A stretch of 64,000 nucleotides of DNA from assembly GCA_002314775.1 (NCBI GenBank), contig DCHE01000088.1:30307-94306 (forward strand). The letters run 5' to 3'. Source of the stretch: Lachnospiraceae bacterium UBA1760 (GTDB taxonomy: Bacteria; Bacillota; Clostridia; Lachnospirales; Lachnospiraceae). This document shows positions 18,825-26,794 of this stretch, in pieces (the stretch's first letter is position 1; each line of letters starts with the position of its first letter). Below the pieces are notes generated by a model. That model saw only the letters and a list, made by a program, of their open reading frames with translations, made no database searches and was not told where the DNA came from. A program made the position numbers and the translations under genes.

Positions 18825-20207
18825 ATGATGCATGAGAAACCAGGAATTGTTATTGCCGCTCCTTCAAGTGGAAGTGGCAAGACAACAATTACAATAAGCC
18901 TGATTCAGGCACTAAAAAACAGAGGACTTAAGGTTAAGTCATTTAAATGTGGTCCTGATTATATTGACCCAATGTTTCACAGAAGTGTTCTCGGGATAGA
19001 ATCAGGAAATCTGGATTTATTTTTCACTGACGAGGCTAGGACAAAAGAGCTTTATGAGAATAAAAATGATGCAGATATATCAATAATTGAAGGCGTTATG
19101 GGGCTTTATGATGGTCTTGGAGGAACAAGCGATGAGGCATCTACCTATCATCTGGCAAGAACTCTGGATTTGCCAGTAGTATTAGTAGTGAACGCAAGGG
19201 GGATGGGAAGATCAGTTCTTGCACAAATTGCGGGTTTTCTGGCCTTTGACACAGAAAAGCTTATAAAGGGAGTAATTCTGAACTGTGTCAGTGAGACCTA
19301 CTTTGATAGACTTAAGAAGCTGATTACAGATAATCTTGATGTAGCAGTGCTCGGTTACCTGCCAATGGATAAGAGCATTAAGATAGATTCAAGACACCTC
19401 GGTCTTACTATGCCGGAGGAGAATAAAGAGGTTATTGATAGTATAAAAAATACGGCTTTAAGGCTTGAGCAGACTGTGGATATAGATAAGCTGCTTGATA
19501 TTTCTGGCTTGGGCTCTGATACTTGCATTAAGTCTTTTTTGGCTGATTATGACATGGAAGCGGAAGTAGAAGCTGCAGGAGATAATAAGCCTGTTATTGC
19601 AGTGGCAAGGGACGAGGCATTTTGCTTTTATTACAGAGAAAACCTTGAGCTATTGGAAAAAAATGGCGCAAGGCTTGAGTATTTCTCACCTATTCATGAT
19701 AAAAAGCTTCCAGATAATGTGAGCGGACTCATTCTTGGCGGAGGTTATCCTGAGCTTTATGCAAGGGAGCTTTCAGAAAACTATGAGATGCTTAGAGAGA
19801 TAAAAAATGCTATTATGACTGGAGTGCCAAGCCTTGCTGAGTGTGGTGGATTTATGTATCTTCACAAGGAGCTTGAAACAAAGGATGGCATGAGCTATAC
19901 TATGGCAGGTGTGATTGACGGCAGGTGCTATTACACAGGACGACTTGTCAGATTTGGATATATCAGTCTCACAGATAAGGATGGCATATTTCTTAAGGAC
20001 AATCATTTACTGCGTGGTCATGAATTCCATTACTTTGACAGTACCAATAATGGTGAAGGCTTAATCTGCAGGAAACCGATTGTCGAAACAGAATTTTCAG
20101 CAGGAATTGTAAGTGAAAATAGCTGGTGGGGCTTTGCACATCTGTATTATCCATCAAATGAGGAATTTGTTCATAGATTTCTTATGGCCTGCAGAGAATT
20201 TATCTAA
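18825..20207 (+). CDS. cbiA: cobyrinate a,c-diamide synthase
   Basis: Glutamine-dependent amidotransferase acting on the a and c side chains of cobyrinic acid, using ATP. It has 460 aa with P-loop A-A-P-S-S-G-S-G-K-T-T. F-K-C-G-P-D-Y-I-D-P follows near 45, and the glutaminase nucleophile is in L-A-E-C-G-G-F-M-Y near residue 342. A late G-H-E-F-H-Y-F supplies the catalytic His. An ATG-ATG pair starts the gene; the first is used here. Confidence 0.95.
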   Translation: MMHEKPGIVIAAPSSGSGKTTITISLIQALKNRGLKVKSFKCGPDYIDPMFHRSVLGIESGNLDLFFTDEARTKELYENKNDADISIIEGVMGLYDGLGGTSDEASTYHLARTLDLPVVLVVNARGMGRSVLAQIAGFLAFDTEKLIKGVILNCVSETYFDRLKKLITDNLDVAVLGYLPMDKSIKIDSRHLGLTMPEENKEVIDSIKNTALRLEQTVDIDKLLDISGLGSDTCIKSFLADYDMEAEVEAAGDNKPVIAVARDEAFCFYYRENLELLEKNGARLEYFSPIHDKKLPDNVSGLILGGGYPELYARELSENYEMLREIKNAIMTGVPSLAECGGFMYLHKELETKDGMSYTMAGVIDGRCYYTGRLVRFGYISLTDKDGIFLKDNHLLRGHEFHYFDSTNNGEGLICRKPIVETEFSAGIVSENSWWGFAHLYYPSNEEFVHRFLMACREFI

Positions 20208-20238
20208 AATTATTTTTATTTTTCCAGGAGGAAGTAAA

Positions 20239-20475
20239 ATGAATCCAGCAGAAGCATTTAAATTAATTGGATTAAAAAGAAAATTTGATAAAAATCATCC
20301 TAAATTTCAGCAGTTCCTTAGAGCCTGTCTTAAGGATCAGATTAAAGAGGGAACAGTAATAGAAATTAGTGTAAAAAATCCTGATGGAGCTGAAAAGGTT
20401 GCAAACCTAAAGGTACTAAGAGAGGATTTGGAGATGTTTGAGGAGTTAAAGAATATGAAGAACGAGCAAATGTAA
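20239..20475 (+). CDS. small uncharacterised protein at end of cobalamin operon
   Basis: A 78-aa, highly charged protein with no signal peptide, membrane segment or cysteine. It starts M-N-P-A-E-A-F-K-L and includes V-I-E-I-S-V-K-N-P-D-G near residue 42. A strong AGGAGG at 20226 fixes the start; the frame is open further upstream but without a ribosome site. It follows cbiA by 31 bases and is the last gene before the hairpin-rich gap. I do not recognise the family. Confidence 0.75.
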   Translation: MNPAEAFKLIGLKRKFDKNHPKFQQFLRACLKDQIKEGTVIEISVKNPDGAEKVANLKVLREDLEMFEELKNMKNEQM

Positions 20476-20541
20476 GTCGTAATTATATAAAAATTGTAAG
20501 CTTTTTACTGAATAATAGTGAATAAACAAATTATTAAATTT

Positions 20542-20675
20542 AGTTTTACAAAATATTTTCTGCTATGTCATAGTTTGTTCATAATTATGGATTATATTAA
20601 AACCATAATTTTTTTCATAACTCTACTTAATAAAAAACGAGCGGCTCTTCACAAATTGAGTTGCTCGTTTTTTAT
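20542..20675 (+). repeat. duplicated terminator-bearing element, copy 1
   Basis: About 134 bases that recur nearly unchanged at 20781-20913. The element holds an AT-rich hairpin (AATTATGG at 20583 pairing with CCATAATT at 20603, then a T run) and ends in a strong 12-bp terminator hairpin at 20636-20674. The intervening ~105 bases are not repeated. With copy 2 it fills much of the 588-base gap 20476-21063, in which I see no convincing gene. Confidence 0.85.
20636..20674 (+). terminator. terminator of repeat copy 1
   Basis: AACGAGCGGCTC pairs with GAGTTGCTCGTT across a 10-base loop, including two G-U pairs, followed by a T run. It probably ends the cobalamin operon. Confidence 0.88.
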
Positions 20676-20780
20676 TGTTATAAGTGTTGTTGTAACAATT
20701 CTTATAAGGATGCAGAAAAAGGACTGGGATGATAAGTACTAGGATGATAATTACTGCTGACTATTATAAAATTTCATAAC

Positions 20781-20913
20781 AGTTTTACAAAATATTTTCT
20801 GCTATGTCATAGTTTGTTCATAATTATGGGTTATATTAAAACCATAATTTTTTTCATAACTCTACTTAATAAAAACGAGCTGCTCTACCACAGATTGAGC
20901 GGCTCGTTTTTAT
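20781..20913 (+). repeat. duplicated terminator-bearing element, copy 2
   Basis: Second copy of the element at 20542. The first ~95 bases are almost identical (one base change near 20830), including the AT-rich hairpin (20822-20829 with 20842-20849). The terminal hairpin differs in stem and loop sequence but keeps all 12 pairs. Confidence 0.85.
20874..20911 (+). terminator. terminator of repeat copy 2
   Basis: AACGAGCTGCTC pairs with GAGCGGCTCGTT across an 11-base loop, then a T run. The stem bases differ from copy 1, but pairing is kept. Confidence 0.88.
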
Positions 20914-20978
20914 TTTAGCGATAATATCTAAATAACATTTGCGCTAATGCACATTTTTAACAAACTTTTTTTTACACC

Positions 20979-21007
20979 TTACAAAACTGATTTTTCAATG
21001 CTAAAAT
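20979..21007 (+). promoter_or_regulatory. probable carD promoter
   Basis: TTACAA (-35) and TAAAAT (-10) are separated by exactly 17 bases, giving a leader of about 50 bases before carD. A better -10 lookalike (TATAAT at 21042) is too close to the AGGAGG at 21051 to give a translatable transcript. Confidence 0.6.
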
Positions 21008-21063
21008 AGGAATGTAGCAAACTATGAATAGGGATATTTAGTATAATGTGAGGAGGTTTTAAA

Positions 21064-21567
21064 ATGTTTGAAGTAGGCGATTTTATTGTCTATGGCGCAA
21101 GTGGAGTTTGCGAAGTTAAAAGTATTGGTTCTCTTGATATTGACGGAGTGAGCAATGAAACTATTTTCTACACACTGATTCCAAAGTACGGAAAATCAAG
21201 TGAGATATTTACCCCGGTCGATAACAAAAGAATTGTGATGCGTCATGTTATGTCTGAAGAGCAGGCGAGGATGCTTCTTAGTGAGATCAAGTCGATTGAA
21301 GAACTGGGTGTTACTAACGAAAAGAAACGTGAACAGGAATATAAAGAGGCAATTTCAACCTGCGACCCAAGAAGCTGGGTCAGCATCATAAAAACGATTT
21401 ATACCAGGAAGGTACAGAGAACAGCGGCGGGCAAGAAGGTAACTTCATCGGATATGAAGTACATTAGTCTTGCGGAGGATCATCTTTACGGAGAACTTGC
21501 AGTATCTCTTCATATGGACAGAGATAAGGTTAAGGAGTACGTTGAAGAGACAGTGGAGAAGAATTAG
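21064..21567 (+). CDS. carD: CarD family transcriptional regulator
   Basis: A 167-aa protein of the CarD/CdnL type, which binds the RNA polymerase beta subunit and stabilises open complexes. The N-terminal Tudor-like domain starts F-E-V-G-D-F-I-V-Y-G-A-S-G-V-C-E-V (residues 2-18), as in the RNA-polymerase-interacting domain shared with Mfd. The rest is helical and charged, as expected for the DNA-binding part. An AGGAGG lies seven bases before the ATG. The gene is monocistronic: own promoter and a strong terminator right after. Confidence 0.92.
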   Translation: MFEVGDFIVYGASGVCEVKSIGSLDIDGVSNETIFYTLIPKYGKSSEIFTPVDNKRIVMRHVMSEEQARMLLSEIKSIEELGVTNEKKREQEYKEAISTCDPRSWVSIIKTIYTRKVQRTAAGKKVTSSDMKYISLAEDHLYGELAVSLHMDRDKVKEYVEETVEKN

Positions 21568-21581
21568 AGGATATGAAAGCT

Positions 21582-21612
21582 AGGAGCCATTTTTTATTGG
21601 CTCCTCTTTTAT
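21582..21612 (+). terminator. terminator after carD
   Basis: AGGAGCCA pairs with TGGCTCCT across a short T-rich loop, followed by CTTTT. It starts 14 bases after the carD stop. Confidence 0.88.
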
Positions 21613-21728
21613 TTGCCAAATCACATTTGCTTATATATAATTGAGATTAGTGAAGAGGCTGATAGCGAGCAGAGTGCTAAGCATTTTGTCAGCTTTAGTA
21701 GGAAATGAGTAACAGCTAGGAGATAGTA

Positions 21729-23171
21729 ATGAACAAGAACGAACTGTATGAAATAGAGATAACCGATATCGGTAATGATGGAGAAGGAATTGGCCATATC
21801 GATAATATGGCAGTTTTCATAAAGGATGCACTTATCGGTGATAAGCTTGTCACAAGAATAGTGAAGACTAAGAAGAATTATGCCTACGGAAGAGTTGAAA
21901 GGATTCTGATACCATCGCCTTACAGAGTTGAACCACAGTGTGAAAAAGCCAGAAGCTGTGGCGGCTGTACCCTGCAGCATATGAGCTATGAAAAGCAGCT
22001 TGAGTACAAATGGAATAAGGTTAAGGGCTGCTTAGAGAGAATCGGTGGTATAAAGAATGCTGGGGATTTGATGGAAGAAGCTCATGGAATGGAGAATCCA
22101 TTTCATTATAGGAATAAAATGCAGTTTCCAGTTGCCTACGATAAGGAAGGACGGGCATGCCTTGGATTTTACGCAGGTCATACTCATTCACTTATCTCCC
22201 TTTCTGACTGTGCAATAGGACATCCAGTTAACAGTGTAATCATTGAAATAGTAAAGAATTATATCGATAAGTTTGGCGTTAGTATATATAACGAAGAAAC
22301 AAGTACAGGCTTAGTAAGACATATCCTGACAAGAGTTGGCTTTTCGACTGGTGAATTAATGGTTTGCGTCATCGCAAATGGAACTAAGCTTCCATACAGT
22401 GAGGTGCTCACAGATATGCTAAGGGATGGCATCTCAAAATGGAGCAGTGATAATTCGGACAATGGATGCTTTAAAAAGGATACAAAGATAGAGTTTAAAT
22501 CTCTCATGCTTAATATCAACAGGGAGAAGACGAATAAAATACTAGGAGATACCTCCAAGGTGCTTTGGGGACAGTCTTACATAACAGATTATATTGGAGA
22601 CGTAAGATTTCATATTTCTCCTCAGTCCTTCTATCAGGTAAATCCACTCCAGACAAAGAGACTCTACGAGAAGGCTCTTGAGTACGCAAACTTAAGCGGT
22701 ATGGAGACAGTCTGGGATATGTACTGCGGAATCGGAACTATTTCACTTTTTCTCTCAAGGAAAGCAAAGGAGGTATTTGGGGTCGAGATTGTTCCTCAGG
22801 CAATTGAGGATGCAAACAGAAATGCTGACCTAAACGAAATAACCAACGCAAAATTCTTTGTTGGAAAGGCAGAGGAAATCGTTCCTCAGATATACAGTAG
22901 AAATGAGGCTGGAAGCCATGCAGATGTAGTGGTTGTAGACCCACCAAGAAAGGGCTTAGACGAAAAGCTTCTAAAAACCCTTGCAATGATGTCACCAAAA
23001 CGTCTGGTATACGTATCCTGCGACCCGGCAACTCTCGGCAGAGATTTGAAATACCTCACAGGAGAGGGCTTTAAACTTGAAAGGGTGGCTGTGTTTGATC
23101 AGTTTTCACATTCGACACATGTGGAGAGTGTTTGCTTGCTAAGTAGAAAAGCATTTATAGATAAGCAATAA
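21729..23171 (+). CDS. 23S rRNA (uracil-5-)-methyltransferase, RlmD/TrmA family
   Basis: A 480-aa SAM-dependent RNA uridine C5-methyltransferase. The N-terminal ~60 residues form a TRAM-like RNA-binding domain (I-T-D-I-G-N-D-G-E-G-I-G-H). The iron-sulfur cysteines are in C-E-K-A-R-S-C-G-G-C near residues 71-80, with a later D-C-A. The SAM site is W-D-M-Y-C-G-I-G-T near 335, and the catalytic motifs are D-P-P-R-K-G-L-D near 405 and V-S-C-D-P-A-T near 432. Which RNA position is methylated (RlmD, RlmCD or TrmA-like) cannot be decided from sequence. An AGGAG lies before the ATG. Confidence 0.92.
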   Translation: MNKNELYEIEITDIGNDGEGIGHIDNMAVFIKDALIGDKLVTRIVKTKKNYAYGRVERILIPSPYRVEPQCEKARSCGGCTLQHMSYEKQLEYKWNKVKGCLERIGGIKNAGDLMEEAHGMENPFHYRNKMQFPVAYDKEGRACLGFYAGHTHSLISLSDCAIGHPVNSVIIEIVKNYIDKFGVSIYNEETSTGLVRHILTRVGFSTGELMVCVIANGTKLPYSEVLTDMLRDGISKWSSDNSDNGCFKKDTKIEFKSLMLNINREKTNKILGDTSKVLWGQSYITDYIGDVRFHISPQSFYQVNPLQTKRLYEKALEYANLSGMETVWDMYCGIGTISLFLSRKAKEVFGVEIVPQAIEDANRNADLNEITNAKFFVGKAEEIVPQIYSRNEAGSHADVVVVDPPRKGLDEKLLKTLAMMSPKRLVYVSCDPATLGRDLKYLTGEGFKLERVAVFDQFSHSTHVESVCLLSRKAFIDKQ

Positions 23172-23226
23172 TGTTATTGCTCTTGTATATAGTGTCAAGG
23201 AGAAGTAATTTTACTTAAAATACCAG

Positions 23227-23263
23227 ATCTCACATCACATAGCTTGTGGTGTGGGATTTTTTT
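23227..23263 (+). terminator. terminator after RNA methyltransferase gene
   Basis: A 12-bp stem (TCTCACATCACA with TGTGGTGTGGGA, some G-U pairs) with a 5-base loop and seven T. It isolates the sulfur locus from the upstream gene. Confidence 0.88.
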
Positions 23264-23411
23264 ATTATAAAAAGGGTCATTGTAATTTCTAATACTAAAA
23301 GAATTAAAATGAGTATATTTGAATTTTGTTATAGCTAAAAACTATAACGGATAAAAGAATTTTCAGATTATACAACTTATTATTTTATTGCTATTATCTA
23401 TACATACAAAA

Positions 23412-23428
23412 CATACCAATTAAGTAGG
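23412..23428. promoter_or_regulatory. candidate Rrf2-type operator 1
   Basis: CATACCAATTAAGTAGG. One of five sites fitting CMTACYARNNWRRTAGG in this window, 21 bases before the SDR start, so placed to control SDR, LanC-like and first cysK-like genes. Confidence 0.65.
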
Positions 23429-23449
23429 TAATGAAATGAAGGTGAAAAA

Positions 23450-24238
23450 ATGAGTTTTAAATTCGAGAATAAGACTGTAGTAGTTACCGGAGCCGCAGCG
23501 GGCATGGGAGAACAGATTACAAAGGATTTGATTTCCCAGGGAGCTACAGTGGTTGCAGTTGATATCAATAAAAATGCGTTAGAAAACCTGAAGAATAATA
23601 TAGAACAAGAAGGTTTACCGAATGCAAAAGCTAATCAGAGGCTGATTATATTTGAGGGTGATATCTCAAAAAGAGAGACAAATGAAGCTATGATTGCCAA
23701 GGCTGTTGAAGAAACTGGAAAGCTTGATGTACTAGTTAATAACGCCGGGGTTGCAGGACATAGTGAGCCGATTGGTGAAACCAGTGATGATGATTGGAAT
23801 CGTATTTTTTCGGTGGATTTAAATGGTCCAATGTTCGCAATTCGAGCTGCAGTAAAACAGTTTCTAGAACAAGAAAACGGAGGGAATATTGTCACCATAG
23901 CTTCTATGGCAGGGCTTAAGGGCTGCAGATCCTGTGCAGCATATGGAGCTGCGAAGCATGGACTTATTGGGCTTAGTGAAAACACGGCATATATGTATAT
24001 GCATAAAAATATAAGAAGCAATGTGGTGTGTCCAGGAGCAATAAAAACAGGAATGACAAGTAGACCAGAGCTTGAAAATCAATTCGGCAGAGAGAGAATC
24101 AGAGCAGGTATGGATCCTGAAATTCCTTTTGGAACGCCAAAGGATGTAGCAAATGCAGTTTTATTTTTAGCAAGCGATGATGCACGATTTATAAATGGAG
24201 CCTCCTTAGTAGTGGATGGCGGAATATCTTGTAATTAG
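23450..24238 (+). CDS. SDR-family oxidoreductase (sulfur locus)
   Basis: A 262-aa classical short-chain dehydrogenase. The cofactor loop T-G-A-A-A-G-M-G is at residue 13, N-N-A-G-V-A-G lies near 97, and the catalytic Ser and Y-G-A-A-K tetrad members near residues 150-168. The end D-G-G-I-S is typical. The substrate is unknown. It heads a three-gene unit (SDR, LanC-like, CysK-like), with 44 bases to the LanC-like start and an upstream operator. In a C-S bond pathway it could reduce a thioether aldehyde or oxidise a thioether alcohol; that is inference from neighbours. Confidence 0.85.
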   Translation: MSFKFENKTVVVTGAAAGMGEQITKDLISQGATVVAVDINKNALENLKNNIEQEGLPNAKANQRLIIFEGDISKRETNEAMIAKAVEETGKLDVLVNNAGVAGHSEPIGETSDDDWNRIFSVDLNGPMFAIRAAVKQFLEQENGGNIVTIASMAGLKGCRSCAAYGAAKHGLIGLSENTAYMYMHKNIRSNVVCPGAIKTGMTSRPELENQFGRERIRAGMDPEIPFGTPKDVANAVLFLASDDARFINGASLVVDGGISCN

Positions 24239-24282
24239 AAAAGCAGATGTGGAAAGTATTGAAATAAATGGAGGAAGTAGAT

Positions 24283-25641
24283 ATGGCACATAAATTAATA
24301 TATCCAAATATTAAAAATAATAAATTATTTGAGGAAGAAAGCAATGATACGTATGTTGAAATTGCGAAGGGCGTAGAAAGGTGGATACGCCGATTTGAAG
24401 TCGAGAAGACAAAGGGTAAGAGCTGGCAGCTTTCTAGTGGAGAGGGATCCTCTGAAGGAGATGGATTAGCAGCAAGGCTTACAGACAGAACTATTTATTC
24501 AGGAGCTGCTGGTATTGGATATTTTTACATTCAGCTTTATGAAGTGGCAGGAGAGAAAGAATATTTACAGCAGGCAATTGAGGCTGGTGAATATCTGCTT
24601 GATACATATACACCGGAGCTTGGAAAAAAGCCTGGAATACATACCGGTCTTTCTGGAGAAGGATTATTTGCAGAACTTCTCTATAAGAAAACAGGAGATA
24701 AGAAATACTTAGACTATGCACTTAAGGCGGGTGATGCAACCTATGAATATGCAATTAAGGAGGATGGAAAGGCTTATTGGTATAACCTGATTGACTATAT
24801 GGGTGATGGCAGTACGGTTGCTTACTGGATACATTTGGCAGAGGTTAGCGGGGACAAGAAATACCTTGGCTATGCAAAGGAGACATTAGATTACTTAATC
24901 AGCCTTGTTATAGAAAATGAGGATGGAACAGTTAACTGGGATTTCCTTGAGATTACAAACTTCTTCCCTAATCTTCCAAAGGGTGGACTTATTTCAAACT
25001 TTGCACATGGTACAGCTGGTATAGTATATTTGCTTGCAAAATACTATGGAGCTACAAAGGATGAATACTATCTGGATTATGCCAAGAAGGGCTTTGCCTT
25101 CCTTGAAAATGTTGCAGTTCGAGATGGGGATGCAGCGATTGTTCCATATATATATTGGAAGGATACCGGAGAGGTGTTCGATGTATTTTATCTTAGTATG
25201 TGTCATGGTCCTGTTGGTGATGGTATTGTGGCTAAGGAACTGTACGAGGTTACCAAGGATGAGAAGTATCTGACGTTTTATAAGCAGCTTACAAATGCAC
25301 TTATTAAGGCAGGAGTGCCAAACAAACGATCATCTGGCTACTGGAATGACTGCATCTGCTGTGGTTCATCTGGAGTGCTTCTTCATTTTATCGATGGAAT
25401 CACAACAATTGGAGATGAAAAATATGAGCGACTTGCTAAGGAGACGGCAAGAAAGCTTGTGGGAGATGCGTTTAAGGATGATAAGGGAGTTCGCTGGTAC
25501 AATGCATGGACAAGAGTGATTCCATGGAATGTTGATTCACACTTAGGCTTATACATTGGAGCTGCAGGTTCTGCAAGTGCACTTCTTTCACTTTACGGCA
25601 AGCTTGAAAATAAAGAAGTAACATCATTATTTGAGTTTTAA
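24283..25641 (+). CDS. LanC-like protein
   Basis: A 452-aa protein with the repeated G-x-x-G helical-barrel pattern of lanthionine synthetase C-like proteins: Y-S-G-A-A-G-I-G near residue 73, H-G-T-A-G near 242, and a late G-A-A-G near 426. LanC binds zinc through a Cys in one motif and a Cys-His pair in the next. Here M-C-H-G-P-V-G-D-G gives C307, and I-C-C-G-S-S-G gives C359/C360, so the usual His appears to be Cys. There is no dehydratase or precursor peptide nearby, so a lantibiotic role is unlikely. Between SDR and CysK-like genes it may handle a thiol or thioether small molecule. Start chosen by GGAGG at 24270. Confidence 0.82.
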   Translation: MAHKLIYPNIKNNKLFEEESNDTYVEIAKGVERWIRRFEVEKTKGKSWQLSSGEGSSEGDGLAARLTDRTIYSGAAGIGYFYIQLYEVAGEKEYLQQAIEAGEYLLDTYTPELGKKPGIHTGLSGEGLFAELLYKKTGDKKYLDYALKAGDATYEYAIKEDGKAYWYNLIDYMGDGSTVAYWIHLAEVSGDKKYLGYAKETLDYLISLVIENEDGTVNWDFLEITNFFPNLPKGGLISNFAHGTAGIVYLLAKYYGATKDEYYLDYAKKGFAFLENVAVRDGDAAIVPYIYWKDTGEVFDVFYLSMCHGPVGDGIVAKELYEVTKDEKYLTFYKQLTNALIKAGVPNKRSSGYWNDCICCGSSGVLLHFIDGITTIGDEKYERLAKETARKLVGDAFKDDKGVRWYNAWTRVIPWNVDSHLGLYIGAAGSASALLSLYGKLENKEVTSLFEF

Positions 25642-25663
25642 TTAAGATTTGGAGGAGATTATT

Positions 25664-26644
25664 ATGAGTAATATTTATACAAGCATCACACAGTTAGTAG
25701 GACATACACCATTGATTGAATTGGTGAATTTTGAAAAGAAGAATGATTTAAAGGCAAAGGTTCTTGGTAAGCTGGAGTATTTTAATCCAACAGGAAGTGT
25801 TAAGGACAGAGCTGCTCTTGAGATGCTCGAGGAGGCTGAGGCAAGAGGAGAACTAAGGCCTGGTCAGACTGTTGTAGAGACAACAAGCGGAAATACAGGA
25901 ATTGCTCTTGCTGCCTTCTGTGCTGCAAAGGGACATCCACTTATCATCTATATGGAGCCAGGCTGTACACCAGAGCGTATTCAGATAATGAAGGCTTATG
26001 GAACTACAGTTTTAGAGTATGATGATATTCCTGGAGCAAAAGAGATCATTAAGGAGTTTGGTTTTAACCCAGTTAAATTAATGGGTGCAGTTGCTGAAGA
26101 TTGCGAGAAGAACGGATACTATTATGTTCAGCAGTTGACAAATGAAGGAAATCCAATTGCTCATTATAAAACAACAGGTCCAGAGCTTGTTGCGGATACA
26201 GACGGAAAGATAGATATCTTAGTTGCTCTTGTAGGAACAGCAGGTACAATTACAGGTGTAGGAAGCTATTTAAAGGACAATATTGAGGGTGTAAAGATTG
26301 TGGGAGTACAGCCAACACCAGATTCACTTTCATTTGTTAAAGATGCAAAGGCAACTATTGATGGAGTTGTTATCTTCGATACACCAGAACGTCCTTGCCA
26401 GCATCCATTTGTATTGAGAAGACAGTTTGTATTTGATGAAATTATTAATGTTTCTGGAGAGAGTGCATATGCAACTGCAAGAGAGGTTGCTGCTTCAGAT
26501 GGTATCTTCTTAGGCGCTTCAGCAAGTGCTGCATTAACTGTGGCTAAGGAATTGGCTGCTCGTCCTGAAAATGAAGGAAAGAATATAGTAGTAATGCTTG
26601 CTGATAACGGAATGAAATATTTATCTACTAATATGTATAAGTAA
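25664..26644 (+). CDS. cysteine synthase-like PLP enzyme, divergent (copy 1)
   Basis: A 326-aa fold-type II PLP enzyme of the CysK/CysM family. The PLP Lys is in G-S-V-K-D-R and the substrate loop in T-S-G-N-T-G (residues ~41 and ~70). The phosphate-binding glycine loop reads G-T-A-G-T instead of the G-T-G-G-T of standard CysK. The middle region (residues 105-165) and the C-terminal P-C-Q-H-P segment also differ from copy 2. It may use another acceptor or sulfur donor than O-acetylserine and sulfide, such as an organic thiol. The ATG follows TGGAGGAG; the last gene of the SDR/LanC-like unit, ended by a hairpin. Confidence 0.85.
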   Translation: MSNIYTSITQLVGHTPLIELVNFEKKNDLKAKVLGKLEYFNPTGSVKDRAALEMLEEAEARGELRPGQTVVETTSGNTGIALAAFCAAKGHPLIIYMEPGCTPERIQIMKAYGTTVLEYDDIPGAKEIIKEFGFNPVKLMGAVAEDCEKNGYYYVQQLTNEGNPIAHYKTTGPELVADTDGKIDILVALVGTAGTITGVGSYLKDNIEGVKIVGVQPTPDSLSFVKDAKATIDGVVIFDTPERPCQHPFVLRRQFVFDEIINVSGESAYATAREVAASDGIFLGASASAALTVAKELAARPENEGKNIVVMLADNGMKYLSTNMYK

Positions 26645-26696
26645 AGATACACGCTGCTGAAGTAATATTAATCTATTGACCTGGCAGTATAGATAT

Positions 26697-26728
26697 AAAA
26701 CCTATTGCTTAACTAGGCAATAGGTTTT
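26697..26728 (+). terminator. terminator after cysK-like copy 1 (overlaps nifS promoter)
   Basis: AAAACCTATTGC pairs perfectly with GCAATAGGTTTT across an 8-base loop. The stem also contains the -35 of the next promoter. Confidence 0.75.
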
Positions 26729-26764
26729 ATAATACGTTTATCGCCTACTAAAATAATAGGCGAT
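26705..26764 (+). promoter_or_regulatory. nifS promoter and candidate Rrf2-type operator 5
   Basis: TTGCTT (26705) and TATAAT (26728) are 17 bases apart. The palindrome ATCGCCTA...TAGGCGAT (26740-26764, perfect 8-base arms) covers the expected transcription start. Its core, 26744-26760 (CCTACTAAAATAATAGG), matches the shared five-site motif. This is the clearest promoter/operator arrangement of the set. Confidence 0.75.
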
Positions 26765-26794
26765 TTGGATAAAGCATAAGAATGGAGGACTATT

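Noticed and set aside
20518..20742. Open frame of 74 codons
   Set aside because: It runs through the hairpins and terminator of repeat copy 1 and has no ribosome site.
21042..21047. TATAAT as carD -10
   Set aside because: It would start the transcript inside the ribosome site; the promoter at 20979-21007 is better placed.
24239..25663. Lanthipeptide biosynthesis cluster
   Set aside because: No precursor-like small ORF, dehydratase, protease or exporter near the LanC-like gene.
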